A DNA stretch of 64,000 nt from Clostridiales bacterium Firm_04 (GCA_001603005.1 LVAJ01000001.1:27801-91800), one strand, 5' to 3'; shown: positions 1 to 8,700, counted from the first letter of the stretch. Program-made: numbers and translations. Notes: a model not told the origin generated them from the letters alone.

Positions 1-2
1 AT

Positions 3-485
3 GTCGAGATCGGTGAGATCAACGACGAGGGCGGCGACTGTCAGATCCTTTCCGGTCTGACGATCGACGATTACATCGCATATCCGGCGGATTACATCGA
101 GGCTGGTCTCGGCACGACCATGAACAAGTCTGATAAGAATATCCCTGACAATGTCATCATCGGCGATCCGAACGAGATGAACGGCATGGAAGGTATGGAA
201 GACTTTGAAGGTATGGAAGACTTGGAAGGCATGGAAGACTTGGAAGGCATGGAAGGCTTGGAGGGCATGGAAGGCTTAGAGGGCATGGAAGGTCTGGAAG
301 GCGAGCAGGACAAAATGCAGGCTGACGCGGACGGCAACATGACCTATACCGACGAGGACGGCGAGACCTACCAGTTCGATGCGGACGGCAATCTCATTTC
401 GGGCGGCGAGCAGCTGTTCGATCAGGAGACGAGCGGGGCGGATCCCGCACCGGAAGCGGATGCGCAGCCGGAAACCGAAAACTGA
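3..485 (+). CDS. C-terminal part of an efflux adaptor (HlyD/MacA-like), cut by the window start
   Basis: The reading frame is open from base 3 to the TGA at 483-485, so the gene begins upstream of the window. The first residues (around DDYIAYPADYIEAG) resemble the end of the last beta domain of membrane-fusion adaptors of ABC exporters. The family match is by eye on a short stretch. After it comes a strongly acidic tail with six copies of a 6-residue repeat (G-M-E-D/G-L/F-E) and then a Tyr/Asp/Glu-rich end. The gene lies 15 bases ahead of an ABC ATPase and is followed by another adaptor and a permease, so it is probably the first visible gene of a MacAB-like exporter operon. An internal ATG at 120 is not needed as a start because the frame continues upstream. 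Confidence 0.6.
   Translation, partial: VEIGEINDEGGDCQILSGLTIDDYIAYPADYIEAGLGTTMNKSDKNIPDNVIIGDPNEMNGMEGMEDFEGMEDLEGMEDLEGMEGLEGMEGLEGMEGLEGEQDKMQADADGNMTYTDEDGETYQFDADGNLISGGEQLFDQETSGADPAPEADAQPETEN
192..299 (+). repeat. Six tandem 18-bp units coding for GME(D/G)(L/F)E
   Basis: Six in-frame 18-base units encode GMEDFE, GMEDLE, GMEDLE, GMEGLE, GMEGLE and GMEGLE. The copies differ mainly at third positions and at the D/G codon. Because the unit is a multiple of three, gain or loss of copies would keep the frame. Confidence 0.85.
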
Positions 486-500
486 CAGGGAGTGTGTACA

Positions 501-1325
501 ATGGTTTTTGATCTGAAAGGTATTTTTAAGGATTATATGCAGGGCAAAGAGGCTGTCCCTGTTCTGAAGGATATCACACTGTCAGTGGACGACGGCGAAT
601 ATGTTGCGATCATGGGACCGTCCGGTTCCGGCAAATCCACACTGATGAATATTATCGGCTGCCTCGATAAGCAGACGAGCGGCGATTTCATGTTCGACGG
701 CACGGACGTCATGCAGTGCACCGACAGACAGCTTTCCGAGATCCGGAATGCGAAGATCGGATTCGTGTTCCAGAACTTCAATCTGCTGCCGCGTCAGTCG
801 GCGCTTGAAAATGTCGAGCTGCCGCTGCTCTACGCGGGTGTCTCCAAAAAGCAGCGCCGCGAGCGCGCGATCGAAGCCCTGAAGCGCGTCGGGCTTGAGG
901 ACAGAATGGAGTTCAAGCCGACACAGCTCTCCGGCGGTCAGAAGCAGCGCGTCGCAATTGCAAGAGCGATCGTCAACAAGCCGCGCCTGCTGCTCGCGGA
1001 CGAGCCGACCGGTGCGCTGGATACCAAGTCCGGCGATCAGGTCATGGAGCTGTTCAAGGAGCTGAATGATGAGGGCGTGACCATTGTGATGATCACGCAT
1101 GAGCCGGATATCGCAAAATGCGCAAAGCGTGTCATGTATATCCGCGACGGTCAGATCCATTCCGGCGCGTTCAATACGCGTGAGGCGGCTGCTGCACCGG
1201 AAAGCGCGAAGCAGGAGCCCGCGGCAGAAGCAGCACCGGCACAGGCGGCTGCTGAACAGCCCGCAGATGCAGAAGCACCGGCAGCAGATGTGCAGGCGGT
1301 ACAGGAGGCAGCAGAAAAGGCATGA
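501..1325 (+). CDS. ABC transporter ATP-binding protein, MacB/LolD type
   Basis: This is the nucleotide-binding subunit that would power the exporter formed with the downstream adaptor and permease. Walker A is GPSGSGKST at residues 39-47, followed by a Q-loop (FVFQNFNLLP), the signature LSGGQKQR and Walker B LLLADEPTGALD, the usual order for the LolD/MacB class. I chose the ATG at 501 because the GGGAG at 488-492 sits 8 bases before it; a GTG at 492 in the same frame overlaps that ribosome-binding site. The last 50 or so residues are an Ala/Pro/Glu-rich tail not found in typical LolD proteins. The stop overlaps the next start (ATGA), which indicates translational coupling. Confidence 0.9.
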   Translation: MVFDLKGIFKDYMQGKEAVPVLKDITLSVDDGEYVAIMGPSGSGKSTLMNIIGCLDKQTSGDFMFDGTDVMQCTDRQLSEIRNAKIGFVFQNFNLLPRQSALENVELPLLYAGVSKKQRRERAIEALKRVGLEDRMEFKPTQLSGGQKQRVAIARAIVNKPRLLLADEPTGALDTKSGDQVMELFKELNDEGVTIVMITHEPDIAKCAKRVMYIRDGQIHSGAFNTREAAAAPESAKQEPAAEAAPAQAAAEQPADAEAPAADVQAVQEAAEKA

Positions 1326-3088
1326 AAAAAGCGATTATTTTTCTGCTGTGCATTGCCCTGCTCGGCGGCGGCGGCTTTTTCGGTGTGAAGCAGTACCAGA
1401 AAAGCCGTGACGAAAAACGCGTCGTCGATGTCGTGCCGGTCAGCGCGATGGCGATGCCCTACTACGGATACTGGGGCAATGACAACAGCATGAACGGATA
1501 CATCAATTCTGCAAATGCACAGCGCGTCAAGCTGAATGCGCAGAATCTGGTCAAAGAAGTGTTTGTGACGGAGGGGCAGCAGGTCAAAAAGGGCGATCCC
1601 ATTCTGGAATATGACATGACGGTGGTCGAACTGGAACTCGCTGCAAAGGAAAACGATGTGCGGGTTCTGGAACAGAACATCAAAATGGCAAACAAAAAGC
1701 TGAACGAGATCCGGAACTATCAGCCCTCGGAAAATGCACCTGCACCGGTCGAACCGGATTACCCCGATTATCCCGATTTTCCGGATGAACCGGATATCCC
1801 CGATTTTCCGGAATTTGAGCCGCTGGAGCTTGAGGAGGAGGTGCCGCTGGCATTCCGCGCCGCATCCGGTGCAGGAACCGCGGAGGATCCCATTGTGATC
1901 AACTGCAGCACGCGTGCGACGGTCTATCAGCCGTTCATGCAGATGGTGATCGAGAGCAAGCGCTGCGTGGAGCTGCGCGTCTATACCGATGACCAGACCT
2001 TCCTTTACAAGTGGCTGCTCAACGGCGCCAAGCTCAAGACCGAGGATGTCACCGACTGGAAGGTGACGGACGGCGTGCTGATCGACGAGGAAACGGGCTC
2101 CGTTTCGATTGATCCGGAGGGCAGCATGCACGGTCAGCTTTCGTTCGGTATGCCGCCGGAGCTGCAGAATCAGCAGCAGACAGAACCGGAGATCCCCGAT
2201 GAGATCCCGCAGGAGGAGCCGGAGCCTTACATCCCCGATTTTCCGGAGCCGGTAAACGAAGAACCGACAATGGACTACATGTACTCCCGCGCACAGATCG
2301 CACAGATGGTCAAGGAGCAGGAGACCGAGATCAAGGATCTCAATATCAACCTGAAACAGGCACAGCTGGAGCTCGAAACCGCCCGCAAGCAGAAGAATGA
2401 CGGCAGAGTGCTCGCAGAGATCGACGGTGTTGTGAAGAAGATCGGTCAGGTGACGGACGGCGTTGCGGATGACCGGCAGGATATGAGCGAGACCGATCCG
2501 TTTGCAGAGCCGGATATCAATTCGGACTATTTCGCGGTCATTGAGGGCGAGGGCGACGTCGAAGTCATCTGCCGCGCAATGGAAATGAACCTCGATAAGA
2601 TGCAGCCGGGCGCAAAGCTCGAAGTCACTTCTTTCAGCAGCAATGCGTTCTCGGAAGCGACCGTGACCTCGATTGATCCGGAACCGGTCTCCTACGGCTC
2701 CTACGGCTGGGGCGTGAATCCGAATAATTCGTATTACAAGGTGCATGCAAAGCTGGAAAATCCGGCGGACTTCACATTCGGATACGGCGTCAGTGTGAAT
2801 CTTGTTTCAGACGGCAGCGATAATTCCGGCAGCAATTCGATCTATATCCCGCAGCATTATGTCCACAAAGAGGGCGGCGATTACTATGTGATGAAGGCGG
2901 ACGAGAATGACCGCCTTGTCAAGCAGTATGTCAATGTCGGTCTGCTGGATGTCTATGTGGAGGTCACAGGCGGACTGAGCATGCGCGACCGGATCTGTTT
3001 CCCGTACGGCACCAATGTCAAGGAAGGCGCCCGGACGAACGATACCAATGAGCCGCTGCTTTCTGATAAGATGTACGATTATTACTAA
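1322..3088 (+). CDS. HlyD/MacA-like efflux adaptor (periplasmic-adaptor type)
   Basis: A single N-terminal membrane anchor (IIFLLCIALLGGGGFFGVK) is followed by a lipoyl-like half motif (VFVTEGQQVKKGDPILEYD), a coiled coil interrupted by a long insert, and a second half motif (VLAEIDGVVKKIGQV) with beta-rich C-terminal domains. This is the order of membrane-fusion proteins. In a monoderm such an adaptor would extend across the wall and guide substrate from the MacB-like permease. At 588 residues it is much longer than MacA. The extra length is the insert at about residues 135-320, which has Pro/Asp/Glu-rich linkers on both sides of a beta-rich domain. It overlaps the ATPase gene by 4 bases and is followed after 47 bases by the permease. 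Confidence 0.85.
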   Translation: MKKAIIFLLCIALLGGGGFFGVKQYQKSRDEKRVVDVVPVSAMAMPYYGYWGNDNSMNGYINSANAQRVKLNAQNLVKEVFVTEGQQVKKGDPILEYDMTVVELELAAKENDVRVLEQNIKMANKKLNEIRNYQPSENAPAPVEPDYPDYPDFPDEPDIPDFPEFEPLELEEEVPLAFRAASGAGTAEDPIVINCSTRATVYQPFMQMVIESKRCVELRVYTDDQTFLYKWLLNGAKLKTEDVTDWKVTDGVLIDEETGSVSIDPEGSMHGQLSFGMPPELQNQQQTEPEIPDEIPQEEPEPYIPDFPEPVNEEPTMDYMYSRAQIAQMVKEQETEIKDLNINLKQAQLELETARKQKNDGRVLAEIDGVVKKIGQVTDGVADDRQDMSETDPFAEPDINSDYFAVIEGEGDVEVICRAMEMNLDKMQPGAKLEVTSFSSNAFSEATVTSIDPEPVSYGSYGWGVNPNNSYYKVHAKLENPADFTFGYGVSVNLVSDGSDNSGSNSIYIPQHYVHKEGGDYYVMKADENDRLVKQYVNVGLLDVYVEVTGGLSMRDRICFPYGTNVKEGARTNDTNEPLLSDKMYDYY

Positions 3089-3135
3089 ACGGACGAATGA
3101 CTGATTTTGCCGAATAAGAATTGGAGTAGCAGAAA

Positions 3136-4437
3136 ATGTTTGAAAATATAAGACTCTCTTTGCAGGGCATTATATCGCACAAGATCCGGTCATTCCTGAC
3201 GATGCTCGGTATCATCATCGGTATTGCCGCGATCATTGCGATCGTGTCCATCATTGAGGGAACGAACGAAATGATCAAGAAAAATCTGATCGGCGCCGGA
3301 AACAATACGGTGCAGATCAGGCTGATGCAGGGTGATTACCCGTATCAGTTCGCTTACAGCCCGCTGCCGGAGAACATCCGCGTCATTACGGATTCCTATA
3401 AGGAGCGGATCCTCGCACTGGACGAGGTGGAGCGCTGCACACTGTACCGTCAGCGCGAATATGTGGACAACTTCTATTACATGAACAAGATGCTCGACGG
3501 CATCTCGGTGGTCGGAATTGATCAGGATTATCTGGAGACTGCCGGTCTCGATATTTCAGAGGGCATCGCGTTCACGGATCAGATGTTCAAGGAATATGCA
3601 AAGGTCGCGCTTGTCGATGATTCGGTCGCGCGTTCGACCTTTGAGGGCGAGGATCCGATCGGAAAGACGCTGGATATCTCGGGCGAGCCGTTCAAGGTGA
3701 TCGGCGTGGTCTCCAAGCGTTCGGGATTTGAGCCGACGATCAACTCGGTCGATGACTATTACACCTACAATCAGCGCACGGGCGGTCAGGTCTATATCCC
3801 GACCGGCGACTGGAGCATCTGCTTCCAGTATGACGAGCCGCAGCACTGCATCATTCAGGCGAAGGATACGGACAGCATGACGTCTGCCGGCAAGAAGGCT
3901 GCCGACATTCTCAATGAAAACATCCGCTCGACCGCAGCAGCCCCGGCTGAAGGCGAAGAAGGCGCCGGCGTTGAAATGAGTGCGACCAAAGCCGAGTACA
4001 GAAGCGAAAGCCTGCTGGAACAGGCAAAGGCGCTGCAGGATCTCTCGCAGTCCACGAACAAGATGCTGCTCTGGATCGCGAGCATCTCGCTGCTGGTCGG
4101 CGGTATCGGCGTCATGAACATCATGCTCGTGTCGGTCACGGAGCGTACCAGAGAGATCGGTCTGAAGAAGGCGCTCGGTGCAAGAAAGCGCCGCATCCTC
4201 GGTCAGTTCCTGACGGAAGCCGCAGTTCTGACCAGCATCGGCGGTCTGATCGGTGTGCTGACCGGTATCGGATTGTCAAGCATCATCGCGAACATCACGG
4301 AAATGCCTGTCTCGATCTCCGGAAAGGCGATCGCAGTTTCGGTCGTATTCTCCATGGTGGTCGGTGTGGTCTTCGGTCTGATCCCGTCGATCAAGGCATC
4401 GAACCTCAACCCGATCGACGCACTGCGCTACGAATAA
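3136..4437 (+). CDS. ABC transporter permease, MacB/FtsX family
   Basis: The 433-residue protein has the MacB layout: TM1 at about residues 20-42 (MLGIIIGIAAIIAIVSII), a large external domain to about residue 300, and three C-terminal TM segments. The FtsX core motif is visible (GGIGVMNIMLVSVTERTREI, then GLKKALGARKRRI). The C terminus ends in the typical LNPIDALRYE. With the ATPase and adaptor upstream it completes an export system of unknown substrate; MacB relatives handle peptides, macrolides or lipoproteins. A ribosome-binding site (TTGGAG) lies at 3121-3126. A strong intrinsic terminator follows directly. Confidence 0.92.
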   Translation: MFENIRLSLQGIISHKIRSFLTMLGIIIGIAAIIAIVSIIEGTNEMIKKNLIGAGNNTVQIRLMQGDYPYQFAYSPLPENIRVITDSYKERILALDEVERCTLYRQREYVDNFYYMNKMLDGISVVGIDQDYLETAGLDISEGIAFTDQMFKEYAKVALVDDSVARSTFEGEDPIGKTLDISGEPFKVIGVVSKRSGFEPTINSVDDYYTYNQRTGGQVYIPTGDWSICFQYDEPQHCIIQAKDTDSMTSAGKKAADILNENIRSTAAAPAEGEEGAGVEMSATKAEYRSESLLEQAKALQDLSQSTNKMLLWIASISLLVGGIGVMNIMLVSVTERTREIGLKKALGARKRRILGQFLTEAAVLTSIGGLIGVLTGIGLSSIIANITEMPVSISGKAIAVSVVFSMVVGVVFGLIPSIKASNLNPIDALRYE

Positions 4438-4460
4438 TACAAAAACCGCATACAGCAAAA

Positions 4461-4498
4461 GCACCGCCGGAACGGATTCCGGCGGTGCTTGTTTTTTT
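4461..4498 (+). terminator. Rho-independent terminator of the exporter operon
   Basis: A perfect 12-bp GC-rich stem (4461-4472 with 4477-4488, loop CGGA) is followed by TTGTTTTTTT. It sits 23 bases after the permease stop and separates it from the convergent dockerin gene. Confidence 0.93.
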
Positions 4499-4513
4499 GT
4501 GCGAGGGGGAAGC

Positions 4514-5614
4514 TTATCCGTTCAGATAGTCAATCAGACCGTCCACGACAATGCTGCCGTCCTTGGCAGTCCGCGGGGTGAACTGCAGCAGCTCCTCCCA
4601 TGTGATCGGATTCAGGGCGACGCTGTTCTCTGTGTAGTAGACGAGAATGTACTGCGCATCCTCGATGCCGAGCTTGCCGTCCTCGTTGACATCGGCAGCC
4701 TGCATCTGCGCATCGGTCAGTCCGGTATCATTTCCCGCCATTTGCTCGGTATAAGCGATCAGTGTCTGCTGTGCATCCAACGCATTCACAGCGCCGTTCT
4801 GCGTGACATCGCCCTTCCGGAGAATGTAGTTCTTGACATAGCCTGCCACGATCTCCGGCTCCGGAACTGCAAGGATCAGATTGTCGGACAAACCGAGCTG
4901 CTTTTTCACATCGCTGCGGAGCGCCAGATATTCCGCTGCCGGAACATCGTAGAACGCGCAGCCCTTTTTGCGGACAGCATAGGTTTCCTCAGCCCGAAAC
5001 GGTATAGCTGCGCGCATCTCCCATTCCGGATATGCCTTTGCGAGCAGCGCCGACAGCTTTTCAGCGTCAGCCGGATCGCAGTCGTAGGTACAGAGCATCT
5101 CGATGCTGTCGAGCTGCCTGTAGCTCTCATTGCCAGTCTTGAAGCAGTAATCCAGAAGCTGATACGCCGGGTTCAGCTTCTCATAGAGCTGATCTGCTTT
5201 TTCTGCGGTATCTGCGCGGTTTTCTGCATCCTGAATGCTGACCGCCCAGACCTGCACCGCGGGCTGATGATCTGCCGAAAAAGCGGATTCAGAGCAGGCG
5301 ATGCGGTAGCTTTCGTCAAAGACCGTTTTGCAGACCGCCAGCAGGTCTTCCTGTTTGGTGTCAGCTTCCGGCACACAGAATGCGATTTCTGCATACGGCG
5401 CCGTATCCGTTGCAAAGAGCGATTTGCCGTTCAGAGACCAGTTCGCGCGGTACAAAGTGCCGGTCTCCGGATCCGTCCAGACATCCGGATACAGTGCGCG
5501 AAATTCATTCGCATCATTCCATGTAGCGGCATAGACGGAAACGGATGCAGGCAGGGTGCAGATGATTGCAGCCGCTGCTGCCCAAATTTGAAGCATCTTC
5601 TTTCTTTTCATCAT
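4514..5614 (-). CDS. Secreted protein with C-terminal type I dockerin
   Basis: A basic start and hydrophobic segment with an Ala-rich cleavage region (LPASVSVYA, about residue 29) form a signal peptide. Residues from about 268 to 330 are a dockerin: two Ca-binding repeats (GDVTQNGAVNALDAQQ and ADVNEDGKLGIEDAQ) spaced as in cellulosomal dockerins. The 240-residue region between contains several Cys and matches no family I can name. I chose the ATG at 5614 (a second ATG follows at 5611), 6 bases from AAAGGTGG; an in-frame TTG at 5620 abuts that site. The gene stands alone, and its upstream region carries an ECF-type promoter (5696-5719), so it is probably a target of the sigma factor encoded at 50258. 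It would be secreted and docked to a cohesin-bearing scaffold. Confidence 0.85.
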   Translation of the reverse strand: MMKRKKMLQIWAAAAAIICTLPASVSVYAATWNDANEFRALYPDVWTDPETGTLYRANWSLNGKSLFATDTAPYAEIAFCVPEADTKQEDLLAVCKTVFDESYRIACSESAFSADHQPAVQVWAVSIQDAENRADTAEKADQLYEKLNPAYQLLDYCFKTGNESYRQLDSIEMLCTYDCDPADAEKLSALLAKAYPEWEMRAAIPFRAEETYAVRKKGCAFYDVPAAEYLALRSDVKKQLGLSDNLILAVPEPEIVAGYVKNYILRKGDVTQNGAVNALDAQQTLIAYTEQMAGNDTGLTDAQMQAADVNEDGKLGIEDAQYILVYYTENSVALNPITWEELLQFTPRTAKDGSIVVDGLIDYLNG

Positions 5615-5695
5615 GTTCAACCACCTTTCAAATCGTTCGCGGGTTCGGACATCGGGGATGCAGCAGGCGTTTCTGCTTTCCCCCTTTACTTATAT

Positions 5696-5719
5696 AGACC
5701 ACATCCGCAGCAAAAGGTT
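5696..5719 (-). promoter_or_regulatory. ECF-sigma-type promoter of the dockerin gene
   Basis: Read on the minus strand, AACC (5719-5716) is followed by 16 bases and GTCT (5699-5696), then TATATAAG. The element AACCTTTT-GC-GGATGT-GTCT matches the sequence ahead of the ECF sigma gene (50209-50232) with the same 16-base spacing, while no good TTGACA/TATAAT pair is present. The predicted leader is about 75 bases. Confidence 0.65.
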
Positions 5720-5751
5720 ACACCATATATATTAACAATAATTGCCGATAA

Positions 5752-5789
5752 AATGGAGAAAACAGGCAGAACTGCGGTCGTTCTGCCTG
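5752..5789 (-). terminator. Rho-independent terminator after mreB
   Basis: On the minus strand a 10-bp stem (CAGGCAGAAC with GTTCTGCCTG, 7-base loop) is followed by TTTTCTCCATTTT. It lies just downstream of the mreB stop at 5798. Confidence 0.85.
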
Positions 5790-5797
5790 CTTTGCGA

Positions 5798-6814
5798 TTA
5801 GTAATATTTGATTTCCTCGGTCAGCAGCTCCTCGTATTCGTCGAGGTTTTCGAGGATCTTGCCGGTGCCCTCTGCCACACAGTCCAGCGGATATTCCGCG
5901 ACATAGACCGGCATGCCGGTCTCGCGGTTGATGAGCTTGTCCATGCCGTGCAGGAGCGCGCCGCCGCCCGTCAGGGTGATGCCCTGCTCGATGACGTCCG
6001 CGGAAAGCTCCGGCGGGGTATGTGCGAGGGTTTCGCGGATCGCGTCCATGACATTGCACAGCGGCTCATAGAGCGCGTCGCGCACCTCATCCGAGGTGAT
6101 CGTGATATTTTCCGGCAGACCGTTCAGCAGGTTTCTGCCGCGGACTTCCATTTCGGTGACGGTCGATTCCGGAAACGCCGAGCCGATGCCGATTTTGACG
6201 GCTTCTGCCGTGCGCTCACCGATCAGCAGGCTGTACTTTTTCCGGATGTAGTTGACGATCGCGAGGTCGAATGCATCGCCTGCGGTGCGCACTGAGCGGT
6301 AGGAGACAATGCCGCCGAGCGAGATCACGGCGATCTCACTGGTGCCGCCGCCGATATCGACGACCATTGTGCCGGTCGGCTCCATGATCGGGAGTCCGGC
6401 ACCGAGCGCGGCAGCAAGCGGCTCCGCGACGAGCTGAACCGGTCTGGCGCCTGCTTTTTCGGCAGCTTCCTTGACGGCGCGGCGCTCCACAGCCGTCACG
6501 CCGGACGGGATGCAGATGATGACGCGCGCCTTAGTGAACATCGTGCCTTTCAGGGATTTTTTGATAAGCTCCTGCAGCATGGTCGCGGCGATATCGAAAT
6601 CCGCGATGACGCCGTCCTTGAGCGGGTGTACGGCAATGATCGAGCCGGGCGTTCTGCCGATGATATCCTTTGCTTCCTTGCCGACCGAGCAAGCCTGATC
6701 GGTTCTGGTATTGACCGCGACAACGGACGGTTCCCGCATGATGATGCCCCTGCCGCGTGCATAGATCAGGGTATTGGCTGTGCCCAAATCAATCCCGATA
6801 TATCTGGTAAACAT
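5798..6814 (-). CDS. mreB: Rod shape-determining protein MreB/Mbl
   Basis: This actin-like ATPase polymerises under the membrane and guides cell-wall synthesis. The N-terminal phosphate-1 loop (IGIDLGTANTLIYARGRGI), the connecting region (ICIPSGVTAVERRAVKEA) and the phosphate-2 loop (MVVDIGGGTSEIAVISLGG) are all intact. The 338-residue length is normal. The ATG at 6814 follows AAAGGAG by 6 bases; earlier in-frame starts add an unconserved tail. mreC and mreD are not beside it, so this may be an Mbl/MreBH-type paralogue or a dispersed mreB. It has its own promoter and terminator. Confidence 0.95.
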   Translation of the reverse strand: MFTRYIGIDLGTANTLIYARGRGIIMREPSVVAVNTRTDQACSVGKEAKDIIGRTPGSIIAVHPLKDGVIADFDIAATMLQELIKKSLKGTMFTKARVIICIPSGVTAVERRAVKEAAEKAGARPVQLVAEPLAAALGAGLPIMEPTGTMVVDIGGGTSEIAVISLGGIVSYRSVRTAGDAFDLAIVNYIRKKYSLLIGERTAEAVKIGIGSAFPESTVTEMEVRGRNLLNGLPENITITSDEVRDALYEPLCNVMDAIRETLAHTPPELSADVIEQGITLTGGGALLHGMDKLINRETGMPVYVAEYPLDCVAEGTGKILENLDEYEELLTEEIKYY

Positions 6815-6888
6815 GGTTTGCTCCTTTGTTTCTTTTGTTCTGATCTTGTTCTGTTGCTCCGCGCCGGACGCAGAGCCTTCCACTCTTT

Positions 6889-6917
6889 ATTTTACCACAA
6901 AAACACGCATCCGACAA
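6889..6917 (-). promoter_or_regulatory. mreB promoter
   Basis: On the minus strand TTGTCG (6917-6912), 17 bases and TAAAAT (6894-6889) form a sigma-A-like promoter about 75 bases ahead of the mreB ATG. The -35 box lies inside the stem of the psd terminator. Confidence 0.6.
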
Positions 6918-6935
6918 CGATTTTTGTCGGATGCG
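6899..6935 (-). terminator. Rho-independent terminator after psd
   Basis: An 11-bp stem (CGCATCCGACA with TGTCGGATGCG) is followed on the minus strand by TGTTTTTG. It ends the pssA-psd transcript and overlaps the mreB promoter. Confidence 0.82.
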
Positions 6936-6999
6936 GTCATTTTCAGCATTTTGCACAAAATCCATGTCGGTTGCTGCGCTTTGTACATCAGCAATTCCG

Positions 7000-7920
7000 T
7001 TATCGCTGCGCAGGATGCAGCGCCGTGCCGATGCGGGAGCCGTACCGGACAATGGTTTCGGCGCCGCTTTCGGAGTTTTTGCAGATCTGCGCGTCCAATT
7101 CCGCGGCGTCCTTTTCGAGCACCAGCACGATCGTTGAGCCGCCGAACTCGAAATAGCCCTTTTCAATGCCGCGCACGACCGAATCGCCGTGCGGATGATT
7201 GACGATTTTCCCGACCAGCATCGCACCGACTTCGATCTGCAGCACATGTCCGAAATGCGCGGTCGTCAGCATCGTGACGGTGCGCGTGTTGCGGTGATAG
7301 ACCTTGACATCGTGCTCCGCTGCAACGGGATTGACCGTGTGCAGCTCGCCGTTGATCCGGCGCGTTTTGCCGATCCTGCAGTCATCCGGATAGCAGTAGC
7401 GGTGATAGTCGTCGGGCGTCAGGCGAAAGAGCAGCAGTGTGCCGCTCTGATAATGCTTTGCGAGGTGCCTGCATCCGAGGAATGCTGCGAGGCTGTAATC
7501 GGCGCCCTTGACCTGAAAATGCATGTCCTCTGTGATCGGCACGACGGTCAGCTTCGCGTCGCACGGGCTGATGAGCGCTTCGGGTGCGCGGTCAACGGGG
7601 CGCGCCGCCGGCTTGACCGGACGCGTAAAGAATGCATTGAAGCTGCGGTAGCCGCCGCCGGCATAATCGTCCATTTTGATGTGCTTTTTCAGGACAAACG
7701 GCGGGATCGCGACGGTCGAGAGCGGATGCTCCAGCACCATGCCTGCCGCCTTGGATACGACCGGCTTGGTCAGCAGCTTGAGTGCCGCTCTGCCAGGCGC
7801 CGTGCCGTAAAGCAGACCGAGCAGTTTTCCCTGAGAAGCACAGGAATCCGCGGTCGGATTGCCTGCACGGTCGCAAATCTGTGCACCGGACTGCGGTGCT
7901 GCTTCCTTCGGTTTCGACAT
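7000..7920 (-). CDS. psd: Phosphatidylserine decarboxylase
   Basis: The enzyme converts phosphatidylserine to phosphatidylethanolamine at the membrane. It is made as a proenzyme that cleaves itself before a Ser to form the pyruvoyl cofactor. The cleavage site is visible as FGGSTIVLVLEKDAAEL near residue 260, giving a short alpha chain. Other family signatures are ISPCDAKLTVV and the region around LTPDDYHRYCYP. The ATG at 7920 is 8 bases from AAGGGGG; a GTG three bases earlier is an alternative. It lies 39 bases downstream of pssA, whose product is its substrate, and they share a promoter and terminator. Confidence 0.95.
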   Translation of the reverse strand: MSKPKEAAPQSGAQICDRAGNPTADSCASQGKLLGLLYGTAPGRAALKLLTKPVVSKAAGMVLEHPLSTVAIPPFVLKKHIKMDDYAGGGYRSFNAFFTRPVKPAARPVDRAPEALISPCDAKLTVVPITEDMHFQVKGADYSLAAFLGCRHLAKHYQSGTLLLFRLTPDDYHRYCYPDDCRIGKTRRINGELHTVNPVAAEHDVKVYHRNTRTVTMLTTAHFGHVLQIEVGAMLVGKIVNHPHGDSVVRGIEKGYFEFGGSTIVLVLEKDAAELDAQICKNSESGAETIVRYGSRIGTALHPAQR

Positions 7921-7959
7921 CACGGATTCCCCCTTTTATTCAGATCAGGCTGCGTTTCG

Positions 7960-8586
7960 TCAGCGTGTATGATGCTTGTAGATCAGCAGGAGCAGTTCCA
8001 GCACGCCGATCACAATGAACAGCAGCATTGCGCGCATGCCGGGTTTTTTCAGCGTAAAGCGCGTGATGAATGCACATGCGATGACTGCGTAAACGATCGT
8101 CGCGACGACCGAAAACAGATCGCCGAGGTCTCTGCGGAAGGCAAAGAGCACGGGGATCAGCAGCGCGACCGATGTGACCGGCAGACCTTCATAGACCTTG
8201 CGGCGCTCGGTCGTGACCTGCTGGCGTTCTTCCTCTGTGACATTGAAATATGCCAGACGGATCAGTGCGGCGAGGCTGAAGCAGCTGAACACGGCAATGT
8301 GCAGCGGCTTCTGCAGTCCGGCGCTGAATGCGATCATCGGCGGCAGCAGACCGAAGCAGACCATATCGGATAGCGAGTCGATCTGGATGCCGAAGCGGCA
8401 TTCTTCCGGCGTGCGGTTCTTTTTTGTCTTTGCAACTTTTCCGTCAAACATATCGCAGAAGCCTGCGAGCATCAGCATAATAATTGCGGCATTGGTGCTG
8501 CCGTGCGCTGCGAAATACAGCCCGACAGAGCCGCACACAAAGCCGGCAAATGTCAGAATCACTGTGTAGCTGTAAAAGCCGATCAT
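7960..8586 (-). CDS. pssA: CDP-diacylglycerol-serine O-phosphatidyltransferase
   Basis: This integral membrane enzyme makes phosphatidylserine from CDP-diacylglycerol and serine. The CDP-alcohol phosphotransferase motif is readable: DMFDGKVAK, then G and two Asp at FGIQIDSLSD. The 208 residues contain five to six hydrophobic segments. It is the first gene of the two-step phosphatidylethanolamine pathway here, directly followed by psd. A near-consensus promoter is at 8644-8672. Confidence 0.94.
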   Translation of the reverse strand: MIGFYSYTVILTFAGFVCGSVGLYFAAHGSTNAAIIMLMLAGFCDMFDGKVAKTKKNRTPEECRFGIQIDSLSDMVCFGLLPPMIAFSAGLQKPLHIAVFSCFSLAALIRLAYFNVTEEERQQVTTERRKVYEGLPVTSVALLIPVLFAFRRDLGDLFSVVATIVYAVIACAFITRFTLKKPGMRAMLLFIVIGVLELLLLIYKHHTR

Positions 8587-8643
8587 GTATGTTTCATCCC
8601 TTTTGTTTCCGATTGGTTTGGTTTCACTTTATCTTATTATCTT

Positions 8644-8672
8644 ATTATAGCAAATTTCAGACTGTTTTTCAA
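8644..8672 (-). promoter_or_regulatory. pssA-psd promoter
   Basis: On the minus strand TTGAAA (8672-8667), 17 bases and TATAAT (8649-8644) make a strong sigma-A promoter 58 bases ahead of pssA. Confidence 0.82.
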
Positions 8673-8700
8673 GTCCTTTTCTGTGATTTTCATATCTTCT

